Notes: generated by a model not told the origin, from the sequence alone. A DNA stretch of 64,000 bases from Lewinellaceae bacterium (GCA_016719605.1 JADJYW010000006.1:237501-301500); one strand, 5' to 3'; shown: positions 37,800 through 46,671, counted from the stretch's first letter. Numbers and translations: made by a program.

Positions 37800-38714
37800 C
37801 TACACCGTAATTTTTGTGAGGGTAGAGAAAATATCGGAGTAGTCGAAGGTATCGAGGTTGCGCCAAAAATCGAGCGTTTCGGACAGTTGGGCGGCCGTCG
37901 AGAAGCCGAGCACCAGACCGTTGATGTCCGGGTGCAAACCCGCGTACAAAAGACCAAGGTGGTTCATGGTGCGTACCGGCGGCCGAACAAAGGCGAGGCT
38001 CCACTCCGGCAGTCGCGCCCGGATTTTTTCGAGCAGGGCAGCGGTTTTTTCCGGATCGCCGCCACGCGCCAGAAACGTGCTGCCGGCAGGGTAGGGGCCG
38101 TCTAATTTCAACCCGCCCGCATTGATTCCGTAGGCATAGCGGCGGTGTTTTTCCAGAGGAAAAGTCGCGTAGCGGGGAACGTCGGAGTGCAATACGTTGT
38201 GCTTGAGTTGAATGTCGAAATGCAGATCAAACACCTGATTGGCGCGGGCGTACACATCGGGGAATTTGATCCCGGAAATGCCGGGTCGTACCATCAGCGA
38301 CTGCTGCACCTCGGCCAGTGCGGCCAGGGTGTCCCGAATATCGGATTCCGATTCCCGGTTGTCCCAGTGCAGCATGACCACGCGCAGGTTCTCGCCGAAC
38401 AGGCGCCGGTATTCTTCCGCCATCATCAGGATAAAAGAAGGGGCCAGGTTGACCTCCGGCGAGCGCAGGTTGTCCATGCTGCCTATTTTCATGGTCACCT
38501 CCAGGTCGCGCAGGCCATGCGCCCGGATGTACTCCAGCAGGATGTGCTCCGCTGCGCGGAAATCTGCGGGATTTTTGTTTATCGGATAGTTGGTGGCGGC
38601 ATCTACGGATCGGTGTCCGGCAGCCAGCCAGGCATCCAGCAGCCGGAATGCCTCCGCGCGGGATACCGTCCAGCCCCACTGGGCGGTGCCAAGGAGGAGG
38701 TCTTTTTTGTTCAT
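37800..38714 (-). CDS. Aldo/keto reductase family protein
   Basis: A 304-residue TIM-barrel protein. The start LLLGTAQWGWTVSRAEAFRLLDAWLAAGHRSVDAATNY shows the strand 1 GTAxWG and strand 2 DxAxxY motifs (catalytic Asp and Tyr). Next come VTMKIGS with the active-site Lys and VVMLHWDN with the His, then GLVLGFSTAAQL at the end, where NADPH is bound. The catalytic tetrad is apparently present. Its start codon overlaps the stop of the glycosyltransferase gene (atga). Substrate is unknown; the context suggests sugar or lipid-linked glycan modification. Confidence 0.85.
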   Translation of the reverse strand: MNKKDLLLGTAQWGWTVSRAEAFRLLDAWLAAGHRSVDAATNYPINKNPADFRAAEHILLEYIRAHGLRDLEVTMKIGSMDNLRSPEVNLAPSFILMMAEEYRRLFGENLRVVMLHWDNRESESDIRDTLAALAEVQQSLMVRPGISGIKFPDVYARANQVFDLHFDIQLKHNVLHSDVPRYATFPLEKHRRYAYGINAGGLKLDGPYPAGSTFLARGGDPEKTAALLEKIRARLPEWSLAFVRPPVRTMNHLGLLYAGLHPDINGLVLGFSTAAQLSETLDFWRNLDTFDYSDIFSTLTKITV

Positions 38715-39433
38715 CGCGGTTTTCTTTTTTTCAAAACAGCCATGGCGCGCAAGTACTGGCGCGCCAATCGGCCGATGTGTACCTTGCTGCCGGAGGTGTC
38801 GTCGGTCCAGCGGACGGGCAATTCACAGATGTTGAGTCCCTGCCACTCGGCTACGGTGAGCAGTTCGGTACTGAAAAACCAGCCGTTGCTCACAGCGCCG
38901 CCGTCCATCAGTGGTTGAACATGCCGGCGTTTCAGCCATTTGAACCCGCACATGCCGTCCGAAAAATGGGTGCCGAGGTAGGTTTTGGCAATGAAATTGA
39001 AAACCCGGGATGTGATTTCGCGCTTCAGGGTGCGCCCGACGACATGGGATTTCGGGTGCAGGCGGGTGCCGTACACCAGGTCATATTCTTCCGTGGCAAG
39101 GGCGTTGTACGCCTGGATGAAGTGCGGCAAGTCGGTAGCCAGATCGAGGTCCATGTAGCCCACGAAATCGGCTTTGCTCTGTGTCCAGGACGTTTTCAGG
39201 GCCAGCCCGACGCCTTTTTCGGGCACGCGTATTAAATGTACTTCGGGCAGTTCATCGGCTATTGCTTCCGCAATGAACGGCGTTTGGTCGGTGCTGCCGT
39301 TGTCCGCAATAGCGATTGTCCATTGCTCGCGGTCGGGGAAATGCCTGCACAGGAACGTGTGCAGGGTGCGAACCTGGCGATCCAGGGTCTCCGCTTCGTT
39401 TAGTACCGGAATTGTAACCTCAAAAGTGGGCAT
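38711..39433 (-). CDS. Family 2 glycosyltransferase (polyprenyl-phosphate sugar transferase-like)
   Basis: A 240-residue soluble GT-A enzyme. VTIPVLNEAETLDRQVRTL opens the fold, IADNGSTDQTP binds the nucleotide sugar, YMDLDLATDL is the metal-binding DxD region and GTRLHPKSHV a conserved loop. The lack of C-terminal membrane segments resembles dolichol-phosphate mannosyltransferase-like enzymes that load a sugar on a polyprenyl carrier. It is the first gene of the three-gene operon, overlapping the next by 4 bp. Confidence 0.88.
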   Translation of the reverse strand: MPTFEVTIPVLNEAETLDRQVRTLHTFLCRHFPDREQWTIAIADNGSTDQTPFIAEAIADELPEVHLIRVPEKGVGLALKTSWTQSKADFVGYMDLDLATDLPHFIQAYNALATEEYDLVYGTRLHPKSHVVGRTLKREITSRVFNFIAKTYLGTHFSDGMCGFKWLKRRHVQPLMDGGAVSNGWFFSTELLTVAEWQGLNICELPVRWTDDTSGSKVHIGRLARQYLRAMAVLKKRKPR

Positions 39434-39661
39434 GGAGAGTGGGCGATGTAGCAGTTGGGGGGCAAAGGTAACGTCTCTGCGCCTCTGCGGTAAATTTGAA
39501 AATGTCCAGTGGTGCCCCGGTATCTATCTAAAAAATCGGGGTGCCTGCCGACGAAATTGAGATTTGAAGTAGTTTGTGCGGGATTTTCGCCCCGTCTTTG
39601 CTGAAACAAGCACGAGCCAGTTTTCTTTCACCGAACATTTTTTAAAATAAAACAACGGACA

Positions 39662-39856
39662 ATGAACGATTTACTTAAGAACCCGATTTTTGTCTTCCTC
39701 TCCGGGCTGATCCTTTTATGGCTGATTTTCAAGGTTTTGAAAGTGGTTATTGGTCTATTTTGGATTTTTGTACTGGCCTTTGTTATTCTTTTTTTTGTAA
39801 ACGATCGCTTTCGCCGTGCCGTCCAGATGTTTCTGGGCAGTATCTTTCGCCGGTAA
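39662..39856 (+). CDS. Small hydrophobic membrane protein (64 aa)
   Basis: 64 residues with two close membrane helices (IFVFLSGLILLWLIFKVL and IGLFWIFVLAFVILFFV), ending in a basic stretch NDRFRRAVQMFLGSIFRR. No family is recognised. It lies 55 nt upstream of a larger coiled-coil membrane protein on the same strand, so the two are probably co-expressed and may interact. Confidence 0.65.
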   Translation: MNDLLKNPIFVFLSGLILLWLIFKVLKVVIGLFWIFVLAFVILFFVNDRFRRAVQMFLGSIFRR

Positions 39857-39911
39857 AATTCAGCACAAACCCGATTTCATTTTTTGACTTAACCAACTAT
39901 TTCCTGATACA

Positions 39912-40946
39912 ATGAGCACAGACTTGCAACCGATAAAGCCCAAAGGTTTTTGGGACCGCCCCGAAGGTGTCACCGGCGGGGTATTTATGGCCGCTATTCT
40001 TTTGGGCGGCGGCTTCCTGTTATACAAGGCATTGCCGACCCTGATCGCGCTGGCACAAAACACACTTTACCTGGCGGGTCTTTTGGCTGCACTGGCGGGT
40101 GTTGTTTATGTGGTGCTGGACCCCAAGATGCGCAACTTGGTGTGGTACATGTACAAATCGGTTATGCGCTGGGTCACCGGGCTGTTCGTCCAGTTGGATC
40201 CCATTGGCATCCTGAAAAGTTACATCGAGGAGTTGAAAGACAACCTCGGCGCGATGAATACCCAAATTAGCAAACTAAAGGGTCAGATGTACAAACTGTC
40301 GGAAATGATCCGGCAAAATCAGCGTGAAATACAAACGAACCTCGGCATCGCCACAAAAGCACGCGAAACCGGAAAGGAATCTATCATGGTGCTGAAGGCA
40401 CGCAAAGCGGGCCGTTTGCAGGAGTCCAATATGAAACTCGACGACCTGTACAAGCGCATGGAGGTACTTTACCGGGTGTTGAGCAAGATGTACGAAGCGT
40501 CGGAGATCATGCTCGAAGACTTGCAAGACCAGGTCGTAGTGAAGGAACAGGAGTACAAAGCCATCAAGGCCAGCCACTCGGCTATTCGTTCGGCGATGAC
40601 TATTTTGAGCGGTAACAGCGACAAAAAGTACATGTACGATATGGCATTGGAAGCCATGGCCGAGGATGTGGGACAAAAGGTAGGCGAAATGGAGCGCTTT
40701 ATGGACATGTCGAAGGGATTTATGGATTCTATTGACTTGCAAAACGGGGTGTTTGAAGAAGAAGGCCTTCAAATGCTGGAAAAATGGGAAAAAGAGGGTG
40801 TCTCCTTCTTATTGGGCAAAGAAAAGGCGAACATCATAGCCAAAGCGGAAGATCCCAAAGAAGTGCTGGACCTGAATACCCCGGTCAAGATACCCGGCAA
40901 AGAGGCGCGTGCCGGGAACCAGTACGATTCGTTTTTTGATTCTTAA
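39912..40946 (+). CDS. Membrane-anchored coiled-coil protein, function unknown
   Basis: 344 residues. Two hydrophobic segments near the N terminus (~24-48 and ~53-70) are followed by a membrane-proximal region (WYMYKSVMRWVTGLFVQLDPIGILKSYIEELKDNLG). A long charged helical part (~100-260) with heptad-like spacing resembles PspA-like coiled coils but lacks a recognisable PspA signature. The C-terminal ~60 residues are acidic and probably flexible. It is likely an inner-membrane scaffold. It forms a unit with the small protein upstream and is followed by a strong terminator. Confidence 0.75.
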   Translation: MSTDLQPIKPKGFWDRPEGVTGGVFMAAILLGGGFLLYKALPTLIALAQNTLYLAGLLAALAGVVYVVLDPKMRNLVWYMYKSVMRWVTGLFVQLDPIGILKSYIEELKDNLGAMNTQISKLKGQMYKLSEMIRQNQREIQTNLGIATKARETGKESIMVLKARKAGRLQESNMKLDDLYKRMEVLYRVLSKMYEASEIMLEDLQDQVVVKEQEYKAIKASHSAIRSAMTILSGNSDKKYMYDMALEAMAEDVGQKVGEMERFMDMSKGFMDSIDLQNGVFEEEGLQMLEKWEKEGVSFLLGKEKANIIAKAEDPKEVLDLNTPVKIPGKEARAGNQYDSFFDS

Positions 40947-40973
40947 TACCCGTTTAGCTTGGGTAAATGCAGA

Positions 40974-41020
40974 CAAACCCGGCGTGTTGGACGTATCCAG
41001 CATGCCGGGTTTGCTTTTTA
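40974..41020 (+). terminator. Strong rho-independent terminator
   Basis: An 18-bp stem with only two G-U pairs (caaacccggc... / ...gccgggtttg, loop cgta) is followed by cttttta, 27 nt after the coiled-coil gene. Confidence 0.93.
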
Positions 41021-41206
41021 TACTTTTATCAGCACCACCCAACTATCCTGACAGGTGGTTTTGGAGTCCTTTATTTATTTTTTTCTTGCCGGTACCAATT
41101 TGTCCGTACTTTTCGCGGCGAAAAGACGACATAGGGCATACATGAAACCTTTGGAGCCTGTCTGAAGTGAAGGCTTAATCTTTTCTTTAATCATAACACA
41201 CATTTT

Positions 41207-42001
41207 ATGCGCATCCAGTTCAGCCTTTCATGCCAGAAGGGCGTCATCATTCCAATTAACTACCAGTCTGAGATATCCAACTGGATATTCACGGTGCTCT
41301 CCAATGCCGGGACCGAGTTGTCCAACCATATCCAGCAACGTGGCTACGATTTTTCTTCCCGGAACTACAAAACGTTCACGTTTAGCCCACTGGCCATCTA
41401 TCCGTATGAAATGGATCAGGCGAAACAAGAGTTTCGACTGCTCGGAAACCAGGTCAAATTGAGCGTCTCTTTTTTTCTGGATCAGGCTTTCGACCAGCAA
41501 ATCGTACATCTGTTCCGGCAAGTTCCACTCCTGCTTGGTACACTTGACGGCCAACCGGCACACTTCGAGGTGAAACACTGGCAGATTATGCCCCGACCAC
41601 AATTCAAGGAAACCATGCAGTTCAGGGCGATCTCCCCAATCTCCGTTACAACGGTAGAGGAGGGCAAAGCGGCCAATTTGTACTTGTTGCCCGACAATGA
41701 GTTTTACGATATCAGTTTTTTCAGTCACGCAGTGCGCCGGTTCAAGGCCGCCATGCAATACAAATCGCTGGCTTCCCTGAAATTACTGGACCCCTCGTTT
41801 CCAATGCATTACAAATTGCTCGGACAAGCCAAATCGCGCTTGATCCATTTGAAGCCCAATCCGGAAGGATTGGCACAGTTGCGTGGGTTTGTCTTTGATT
41901 TTGAGGTCAGTATGCCCGTGCCGTTGACAGAGTTTTGCTATTACGCCGGCTTCGGTGAGTTCCCATACCTGGGTTTCGGGTACGTTGAAATCAAACAATA
42001 A
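41207..42001 (+). CDS. cas6: CRISPR-associated endoribonuclease Cas6 (orphan)
   Basis: A 264-residue RAMP protein that normally cuts the CRISPR precursor RNA in its repeats. The N-terminal ferredoxin-like half has HIQQRGYDF with a candidate catalytic His41, then YKTFTFSPLAIY. The C-terminal half ends in the Cas6 glycine-rich loop YAGFGEFPYLGFGYVEIK (~residues 245-262). Length is normal. No other cas gene and no repeat-spacer array is found within the window on either side. It is separated by a terminator from the upstream gene and lies 23 nt before a lipoprotein gene. Confidence 0.85.
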   Translation: MRIQFSLSCQKGVIIPINYQSEISNWIFTVLSNAGTELSNHIQQRGYDFSSRNYKTFTFSPLAIYPYEMDQAKQEFRLLGNQVKLSVSFFLDQAFDQQIVHLFRQVPLLLGTLDGQPAHFEVKHWQIMPRPQFKETMQFRAISPISVTTVEEGKAANLYLLPDNEFYDISFFSHAVRRFKAAMQYKSLASLKLLDPSFPMHYKLLGQAKSRLIHLKPNPEGLAQLRGFVFDFEVSMPVPLTEFCYYAGFGEFPYLGFGYVEIKQ

Positions 42002-42024
42002 CTTCGATTCAAAATTTTCTTGAG

Positions 42025-42474
42025 ATGAGCGGACGTTTCGCCTCTATCGCGCTTCTTTGTCTTTCATCGGCACTTCTTTGGCCCGCTTGTGAGGAGGAGG
42101 GCAAAAATGCAGATATTGAAGGGCGTTGGGAACTGGTGCAAGGTTTTCGGAATCAACGCGAGACCGGAACCCTGGCAGGTACTTATTTCCATTTTGGAGC
42201 GGATGGCCGCATGATCACCAACTTGCCAACAGGCCCCGAGGAGCAGGTGGAATACGAAGTATCCAAAACCCGTATCCGCCAAAAAAGTACGCCGCCAACA
42301 GAATATACCATCCAATCGCTCCAGGATTCTGTTATGGTGATCGGTCTGGAAATGCGCGGCATGCAGTTTGAATTGCACCTGCGCCGCGCGGAGGAACCAC
42401 CACCACCGCCTCCCGTTGAGGAACTTCCCGCTGAAAACCAGGATACACTGCCGCCGGGCAACTCCGAACTATAG
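42025..42474 (+). CDS. Lipocalin-like lipoprotein
   Basis: A 149-residue protein with a lipoprotein signal (ALLCLSSALLWPAC, Cys ~22). The pattern IEGRWELVQGFRNQ, then GTYFHFGADGRMITN, YEVSKTRIRQK and YTIQSLQDSVMVI fits the small lipocalin-like domain common in Bacteroidota. The C terminus is Pro/Glu-rich (PPPPPPVEELP). Ligand is unknown. Location after cas6 is probably incidental. Confidence 0.75.
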   Translation: MSGRFASIALLCLSSALLWPACEEEGKNADIEGRWELVQGFRNQRETGTLAGTYFHFGADGRMITNLPTGPEEQVEYEVSKTRIRQKSTPPTEYTIQSLQDSVMVIGLEMRGMQFELHLRRAEEPPPPPPVEELPAENQDTLPPGNSEL

Positions 42475-42489
42475 CCTTTTTTTCCTGCA

Positions 42490-43698
42490 TCAGGCTTTTT
42501 CCAGTACAACCGCATATCCCTGGCCTACCCCGATGCACATAGTGCAAAGGGCGTAGCGTCCGTTGCTGCGTCGCAACTCGCGGGCAGCCGCCAGGAGGAT
42601 ACGGGCGCCCGACATGCCCAGCGGATGCCCGAGTGCGATTGCTCCGCCGTTGGGGTTTATCCGGCTGTCGGAATCGGACAAGCCCATTTGGCGCGTGCAG
42701 GCCAGTGCTTGCGCAGCAAACGCCTCGTTAATCTCGATGACCGACATGTCCCCGAGGGTAAGCCCGGCTTTTTCCAGAGCCATTCGGGAGGCCGGGACAG
42801 GGCCGATGCCCATGATTCGGGGTTCTACACCTGCCACTGCCGAACTAACGATACACGCCAACGGTGTCAGGTGATGTTGCCGCAGGCCGGAATCCGAAGC
42901 GAGCAACAGCGCCGCCGCACCATCATTGAGGCCGGAGGCATTGCCGGCAGTTACCGTCCCGTCTTTGCGAAAGGCAGGACGCAGTTTTGCCAGTATTTCC
43001 AGCGAAGTATCGGGTTTGATAAACTCATCCTGCAGGATCATCTGCAAATCGCCTTTTCGGGCCGGGATGGCTACGGGAACGATCTCCTCCGCCAGTCGCC
43101 CGGAATCGCGTGCCTGAGTTGCTTTTTGCTGGCTCCACAGTGCGAACGCATCCTGATCTTCCCGGCTGATTTGATACAAATCAGCCAGGTTTTCGGCGGT
43201 TTCCCCCATGGCTTCCGTCCCGTACAGGGTTTCCATACGCGGGTTGATGAAGCGCCACCCGAAACTGGAATCATACAGTTTGGCATCCGTTCCGAAGGCC
43301 TTGGCACTTTTACTCAGCACATACGGTCCGCGGGTCATATTTTCCACGCCACCGGCGAGAAACAAATCCCCGTCGCCATTCCGAATGGCCCGCCAGGCAT
43401 GCACGGCCGCTGCCATACCGCTGGCGCACAAGCGATTCACGGTTTCACCCGGCACGGAAAAGGGTATTCCGGCCAGGAGCAGCGCCATGCGGGCCACATT
43501 GCGATTGTCCTCGCCGGCCTGGTTGGCGCAGCCCAAAATGACATCGGAAATGGCTGCAGGATCAAGGCCAGGATGCCGTTCGAGCAGTTTTTGCAAAACA
43601 TGCGCGGCCAGATCGTCGGTGCGTACCGATGCGAGGCTGCCGCCAAAATTTCCGACAGGTGTTCGGATTCCGTCAATGATGTAGGCTTCTTTGTTCAA
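42490..43698 (-). CDS. Acetyl-CoA acyltransferase (PaaJ/PcaF-type thiolase)
   Basis: A cytosolic thiolase of ~402 residues that splits a beta-ketoacyl-CoA. Catalytic Cys lies in VNRLCASGMAAAVHA (~residue 89), His in GGAIALGHPLGMSGAR and the second Cys in LCTMCIGVGQGYAVV. DDVILGCANQ-like ISDVILGCANQAGEDNRNVARM matches the beta-ketoadipyl-CoA (PaaJ/PcaF) subgroup, which acts at the end of phenylacetate or protocatechuate breakdown. The start is taken as TTG at 43698, giving MNKEAYIIDGIRTP as in homologues; an upstream TTG at 43746 falls in a GACCTTTG promoter-like box. Link to the paaA gene 16 kb away is inferred. Confidence 0.88.
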   Translation of the reverse strand: MNKEAYIIDGIRTPVGNFGGSLASVRTDDLAAHVLQKLLERHPGLDPAAISDVILGCANQAGEDNRNVARMALLLAGIPFSVPGETVNRLCASGMAAAVHAWRAIRNGDGDLFLAGGVENMTRGPYVLSKSAKAFGTDAKLYDSSFGWRFINPRMETLYGTEAMGETAENLADLYQISREDQDAFALWSQQKATQARDSGRLAEEIVPVAIPARKGDLQMILQDEFIKPDTSLEILAKLRPAFRKDGTVTAGNASGLNDGAAALLLASDSGLRQHHLTPLACIVSSAVAGVEPRIMGIGPVPASRMALEKAGLTLGDMSVIEINEAFAAQALACTRQMGLSDSDSRINPNGGAIALGHPLGMSGARILLAAARELRRSNGRYALCTMCIGVGQGYAVVLEKA

Positions 43699-43799
43699 GG
43701 ATCGTGTTTTAGAAAACAGGAATTTTTTTGCCGACGCAAAGGTCAAAATTCAGCCCTTAAAAACCCAAAGAAATGGATATATCAACCTCAATGATTGTT

Positions 43800-43807
43800 T
43801 ACCTTTG
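43800..43807 (+). promoter_or_regulatory. TACCTTTG -7 motif
   Basis: A perfect TAnnTTTG match 153 nt upstream of the haloperoxidase gene, divergent from the thiolase promoter-like box. There is no -33 TTTG. It implies a long leader. Confidence 0.4.
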
Positions 43808-43960
43808 CTCCCCGAAACAGGTTAGGAACCAGCGCACTTACATTTTCTTCTGGTTTGGTTACCTGCTGATAAATGCGATAATCCAGGATTTACTTGAGAT
43901 CGGCACGCCTTTTGGCCGTGTTGGTTTTTCCGTTCACCCTTCAAGTTTCATGAATTTCTT

Positions 43961-45394
43961 ATGAAGTTTTTCAACCCGATCAGATTATTCCTTTTCATGG
44001 CTGTAGCCGGCGTTTTGATGTTTCAATCCTGCCGGGAGTATGAAGTGGAACAAACCCGCCCGCTTGTTCGCGCCCACAACAGCGAAGTTTTTGAGCGCTG
44101 GAATGACGTTTTTCTCCAACTCGACCGATATGCCGTAGGCTACCGCCCGGGTCCGGTGCCACACGCGCTGGGCTATCTCGGCTTCACCGCCTACGAGGCT
44201 GTGGTACTCGGGATGCCGCAATACAACAGCCTCGCCAACCTGTATCCCGGTCTCTCCGTGCCCCAGTTTGATGAATCGCTGGAATACCACTGGCCTGCTG
44301 TTATCAACGAGGTGTATGCCTTTATGATGAAGCGCTTCTTTTTCCACATGGAAAATACCTATCCCAACGAGTTCAGCCAGATCGAAAAGACCCGCGTGCT
44401 GTTGCGCGCCAAATACGCCTCGGAAACAACGCCGGATATTCTGGAACGTTCCGAACAGCGTGGCCAGGAGGTCGCACGGGTTTTTTATGATTGGGAACGC
44501 ACCGATGAAGCCGCACACAACGCTTTTTTGAACCCACAGCCACCATACAACGCGCCAACCGGCCCGGGCTACTGGACACCAACGATCCCGGATTTTACAC
44601 AGGCATTATTTCCGTTCTGGGGGCAGGTGCGCACATTTGCGCTACGCGAAGAAGAACAACTCGCCCGCCCGCCCATCCCGTACAGCGAACACCCGCAATC
44701 GCTTTTCTTCGGACAGGCTTTCGAGGCATACAGCATGGTCAAAAATATCAAAGAAAACGGACCGAATGCGCACGAACAGCGCTGGTTGGCCGAATTTTGG
44801 AGCGACGACATCCTTGGCCTGACCTTTTCCCCGCCGGCTCGCCTGATTGCCGTGGCTGATCAGGTAGTGAAAGCCGAGAACCTCAACCTCGAAGAGGCAA
44901 CCGAGGTGTATGCCAAAATGGGTATGACGCTGAACGATGTCAGCGTGGCCATCTGGCAATCCAAATATGTGTACAACGTGGAGCGCCCGGTGTCGTACAT
45001 CCGCCGGGTAATGCCTCAGTACTATCCGGATGCCGCCAACTGGACGACAATCCTGAACAACCCGATCGCCGGTTTTCAGGGTGTTACTCCCGGGTTCCCG
45101 GCTTATCCGTCCGGTCACTCCGGCTTCGGTGGTGGTGGTGGCAAAATTTTGTCCGCGATTTTTGAGTTCAACTCGAAGCGCCCAGGCACCTACACGTTCA
45201 CCGACCGGTGCCACCTGTATCGCTCCGAATTTATCGGCACACCGCGTACCCTCGCGTCCTTCAAGGATTTAGCCTACGAAGATGCCTACTCGCGCATCCC
45301 CCTTGGCGTCCACTTCCGTATGGACTGCGACGAGGGCGTGCGCCTCGGCGAACTGGCGGCACAGCGCGTACTGGAACTTCCCTGGAAAAAGTAA
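43961..45394 (+). CDS. Vanadium-dependent haloperoxidase-like lipoprotein (PAP2 superfamily)
   Basis: A 477-residue protein with a lipoprotein signal (LFMAVAGVLMFQSC, Cys24). The vanadate/phosphate site is complete: KYVYNVERP (Lys335, Arg342), YPSGHSG (Ser384, Gly385, His386) and SRIPLGVHF (Arg445, His451). The family contains both vanadium haloperoxidases, which oxidise halides with H2O2, and acid phosphatases. The overall arrangement and length fit the haloperoxidase branch. Halide specificity cannot be read off. It is probably exposed on the periplasmic or outer face. Monocistronic, with a strong hairpin terminator. Confidence 0.9.
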   Translation: MKFFNPIRLFLFMAVAGVLMFQSCREYEVEQTRPLVRAHNSEVFERWNDVFLQLDRYAVGYRPGPVPHALGYLGFTAYEAVVLGMPQYNSLANLYPGLSVPQFDESLEYHWPAVINEVYAFMMKRFFFHMENTYPNEFSQIEKTRVLLRAKYASETTPDILERSEQRGQEVARVFYDWERTDEAAHNAFLNPQPPYNAPTGPGYWTPTIPDFTQALFPFWGQVRTFALREEEQLARPPIPYSEHPQSLFFGQAFEAYSMVKNIKENGPNAHEQRWLAEFWSDDILGLTFSPPARLIAVADQVVKAENLNLEEATEVYAKMGMTLNDVSVAIWQSKYVYNVERPVSYIRRVMPQYYPDAANWTTILNNPIAGFQGVTPGFPAYPSGHSGFGGGGGKILSAIFEFNSKRPGTYTFTDRCHLYRSEFIGTPRTLASFKDLAYEDAYSRIPLGVHFRMDCDEGVRLGELAAQRVLELPWKK

Positions 45395-45421
45395 ATAGCT
45401 GGTTTTCAAATAAATAGTAAA

Positions 45422-45462
45422 ACGGGCCTTTTCGGTTTCAAAACCGAAAAGGCCCGTCTCAT
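45422..45462 (+). terminator. Hairpin terminator after the haloperoxidase gene
   Basis: A 17-bp perfect stem (acgggccttttcggttt and complement) with a very short loop, then tctcattt. It lies 27 nt past the stop and immediately before the octamer array. Confidence 0.8.
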
Positions 45463-45463
45463 T

Positions 45464-45551
45464 TTCCAACCTTCCAACCTTCCAACCTTCCAACCTTCCA
45501 ACCTTCCAACCTTCCAACCTTCCAACCTTCCAACCTTCCAACCTTCCAACC
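45464..45551. repeat. Octamer tandem array (TTCCAACC)11
   Basis: Eleven perfect copies of ttccaacc, followed by two copies of a related ccttctcaac decamer (45551-45570) that reaches into the 3' end of lpxB. Perfect identity indicates recent expansion by slippage. The same core occurs at 34431-34560. Confidence 0.97.
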
Positions 45552-45555
45552 CTTC

Positions 45556-46649
45556 TCAACCCTTCTCAACAATCTCCTGTGCGGCTCGCTCCGAGGCGCC
45601 GCCCTCGCCCAGTATTTTCCGCAAGGCGGCATATCCTTCCTGCATAGTCGCGCGATATTTCCCGGCTCAAGAATTGCTTGCAGAGCCTCCCGCAGGTTCA
45701 CCGTATTCAAATCCGACTGGATCAGTTCCTGCACCAAAGGGCGATTCAGGATTAGGTTCACTAAGGAAATGTACGGCACATTCACAACCTGCCGGGCTAT
45801 GGCAAACGACACGGGATTGCCGGCATAACACACCACCTGGGGTGTACCGATCAGCGCCGTCTCCAGCGTGGAAGTGCCGGATTTGACCAGGGCCGCCCGG
45901 GCTGTTCGCAAAATATCGTATGTGTTGCCCTGCACCAGATGCACATTGGGGTAGCCCGTCAAAAACGGCTCGAAAAACGCCACGGGCAGCGAATCGGCCC
46001 GGGCAATCACAAACTGGAAATCCGGGAAATCCGGAACCACCGACAACATGACCGGCAATATCCGCCGCACCTCTTGCTGCCGGCTGCCGGGCAGCAAAGC
46101 CACCACAGGTTCCTTTTCCGCGCCACCCGTCCACAACCCGTCTTTTTCCGATAGCACATCCAGCAGGGGATGGCCGACGTATGCCACGTCCAGGCGGTAT
46201 TTTTTGTAAAAATCCACCTCAAAGGGCAGAATTACGAGCATTTTGTCCACATCGCGTTTGATCGCATGCACCCGGGAACTGTGCCAGGCCCACAACTGTG
46301 GGGAAATGTAGTAAACCACCCGAAGCCCTTTCTTTTTGGCCCATTTGGCCATGCGCAAGTTGAAGCCGGGGTAATCAATCAGGACGAGGGTGTCGGGCTG
46401 AAAATCCAGGATGTCTTCCTGGCAAAAGCGCAGGTTTCGCAGGATGGTGCGCAGGTTTTTGAGTACTTCCCAAAATCCCATGAATGCCAAATCGCGGTAA
46501 TGCTTGACCAAATTCCCTCCGGCGGCCTGCATCAGATCGCCGCCCCAGACCCGGCAGTGGATATTCGGGTGCAGGCGTTTTAAGGCTTTGATCAGGTTGG
46601 AACCGTGCAGGTCGCCGGATGCTTCGCCGGCTATGATGTAGAGTTTCAT
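45556..46649 (-). CDS. lpxB: Lipid-A-disaccharide synthase LpxB (frameshifted at 3' end)
   Basis: A glycosyltransferase that joins UDP-diacylglucosamine with lipid X to form the lipid A disaccharide at the inner membrane. Motifs: LYIIAGEASGDLHGSNLIKAL, GGDLMQAAGG, VLIDYPGFNLRMAKWAKKKG, YYISPQLWAWHSSR, LLPGSRQQEVRRILP and KSGTSTLETALIGTPQVVCY. After AILEPG the long frame turns into an Arg/Pro-rich tail that runs on through the octamer array to 45459. Adding one A to the aaa at 45658-45660 gives EPGKYRATMQEGYAALRKILGEGG-type, ending IVEKG at 45556, the normal LpxB end. The start at 46649 is the Met before KLYIIAGE. Confidence 0.9.
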
Positions 46650-46671
46650 GTTGCGGGTATTTGTTTCCGGC

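Noticed and set aside
34100..39600. Prophage or genomic island
   Set aside because: No integrase, attachment repeats or phage structural genes are seen, and gene content is of ordinary chromosomal type.
40947..41206. Riboswitch or small RNA in the spacer before cas6
   Set aside because: Apart from the terminator at 40974-41020, no conserved structured element can be recognised.
43773..43964. 63-codon open frame upstream of the haloperoxidase gene
   Set aside because: It overlaps a -7 promoter motif and the haloperoxidase start, has no recognisable domain and is more likely leader sequence.
45464..45551. Possible CRISPR array near the orphan cas6
   Set aside because: It is an uninterrupted 8-bp tandem repeat with no spacers. 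Neither it nor the 130-bp units at 54753-55657 have the repeat-spacer form.
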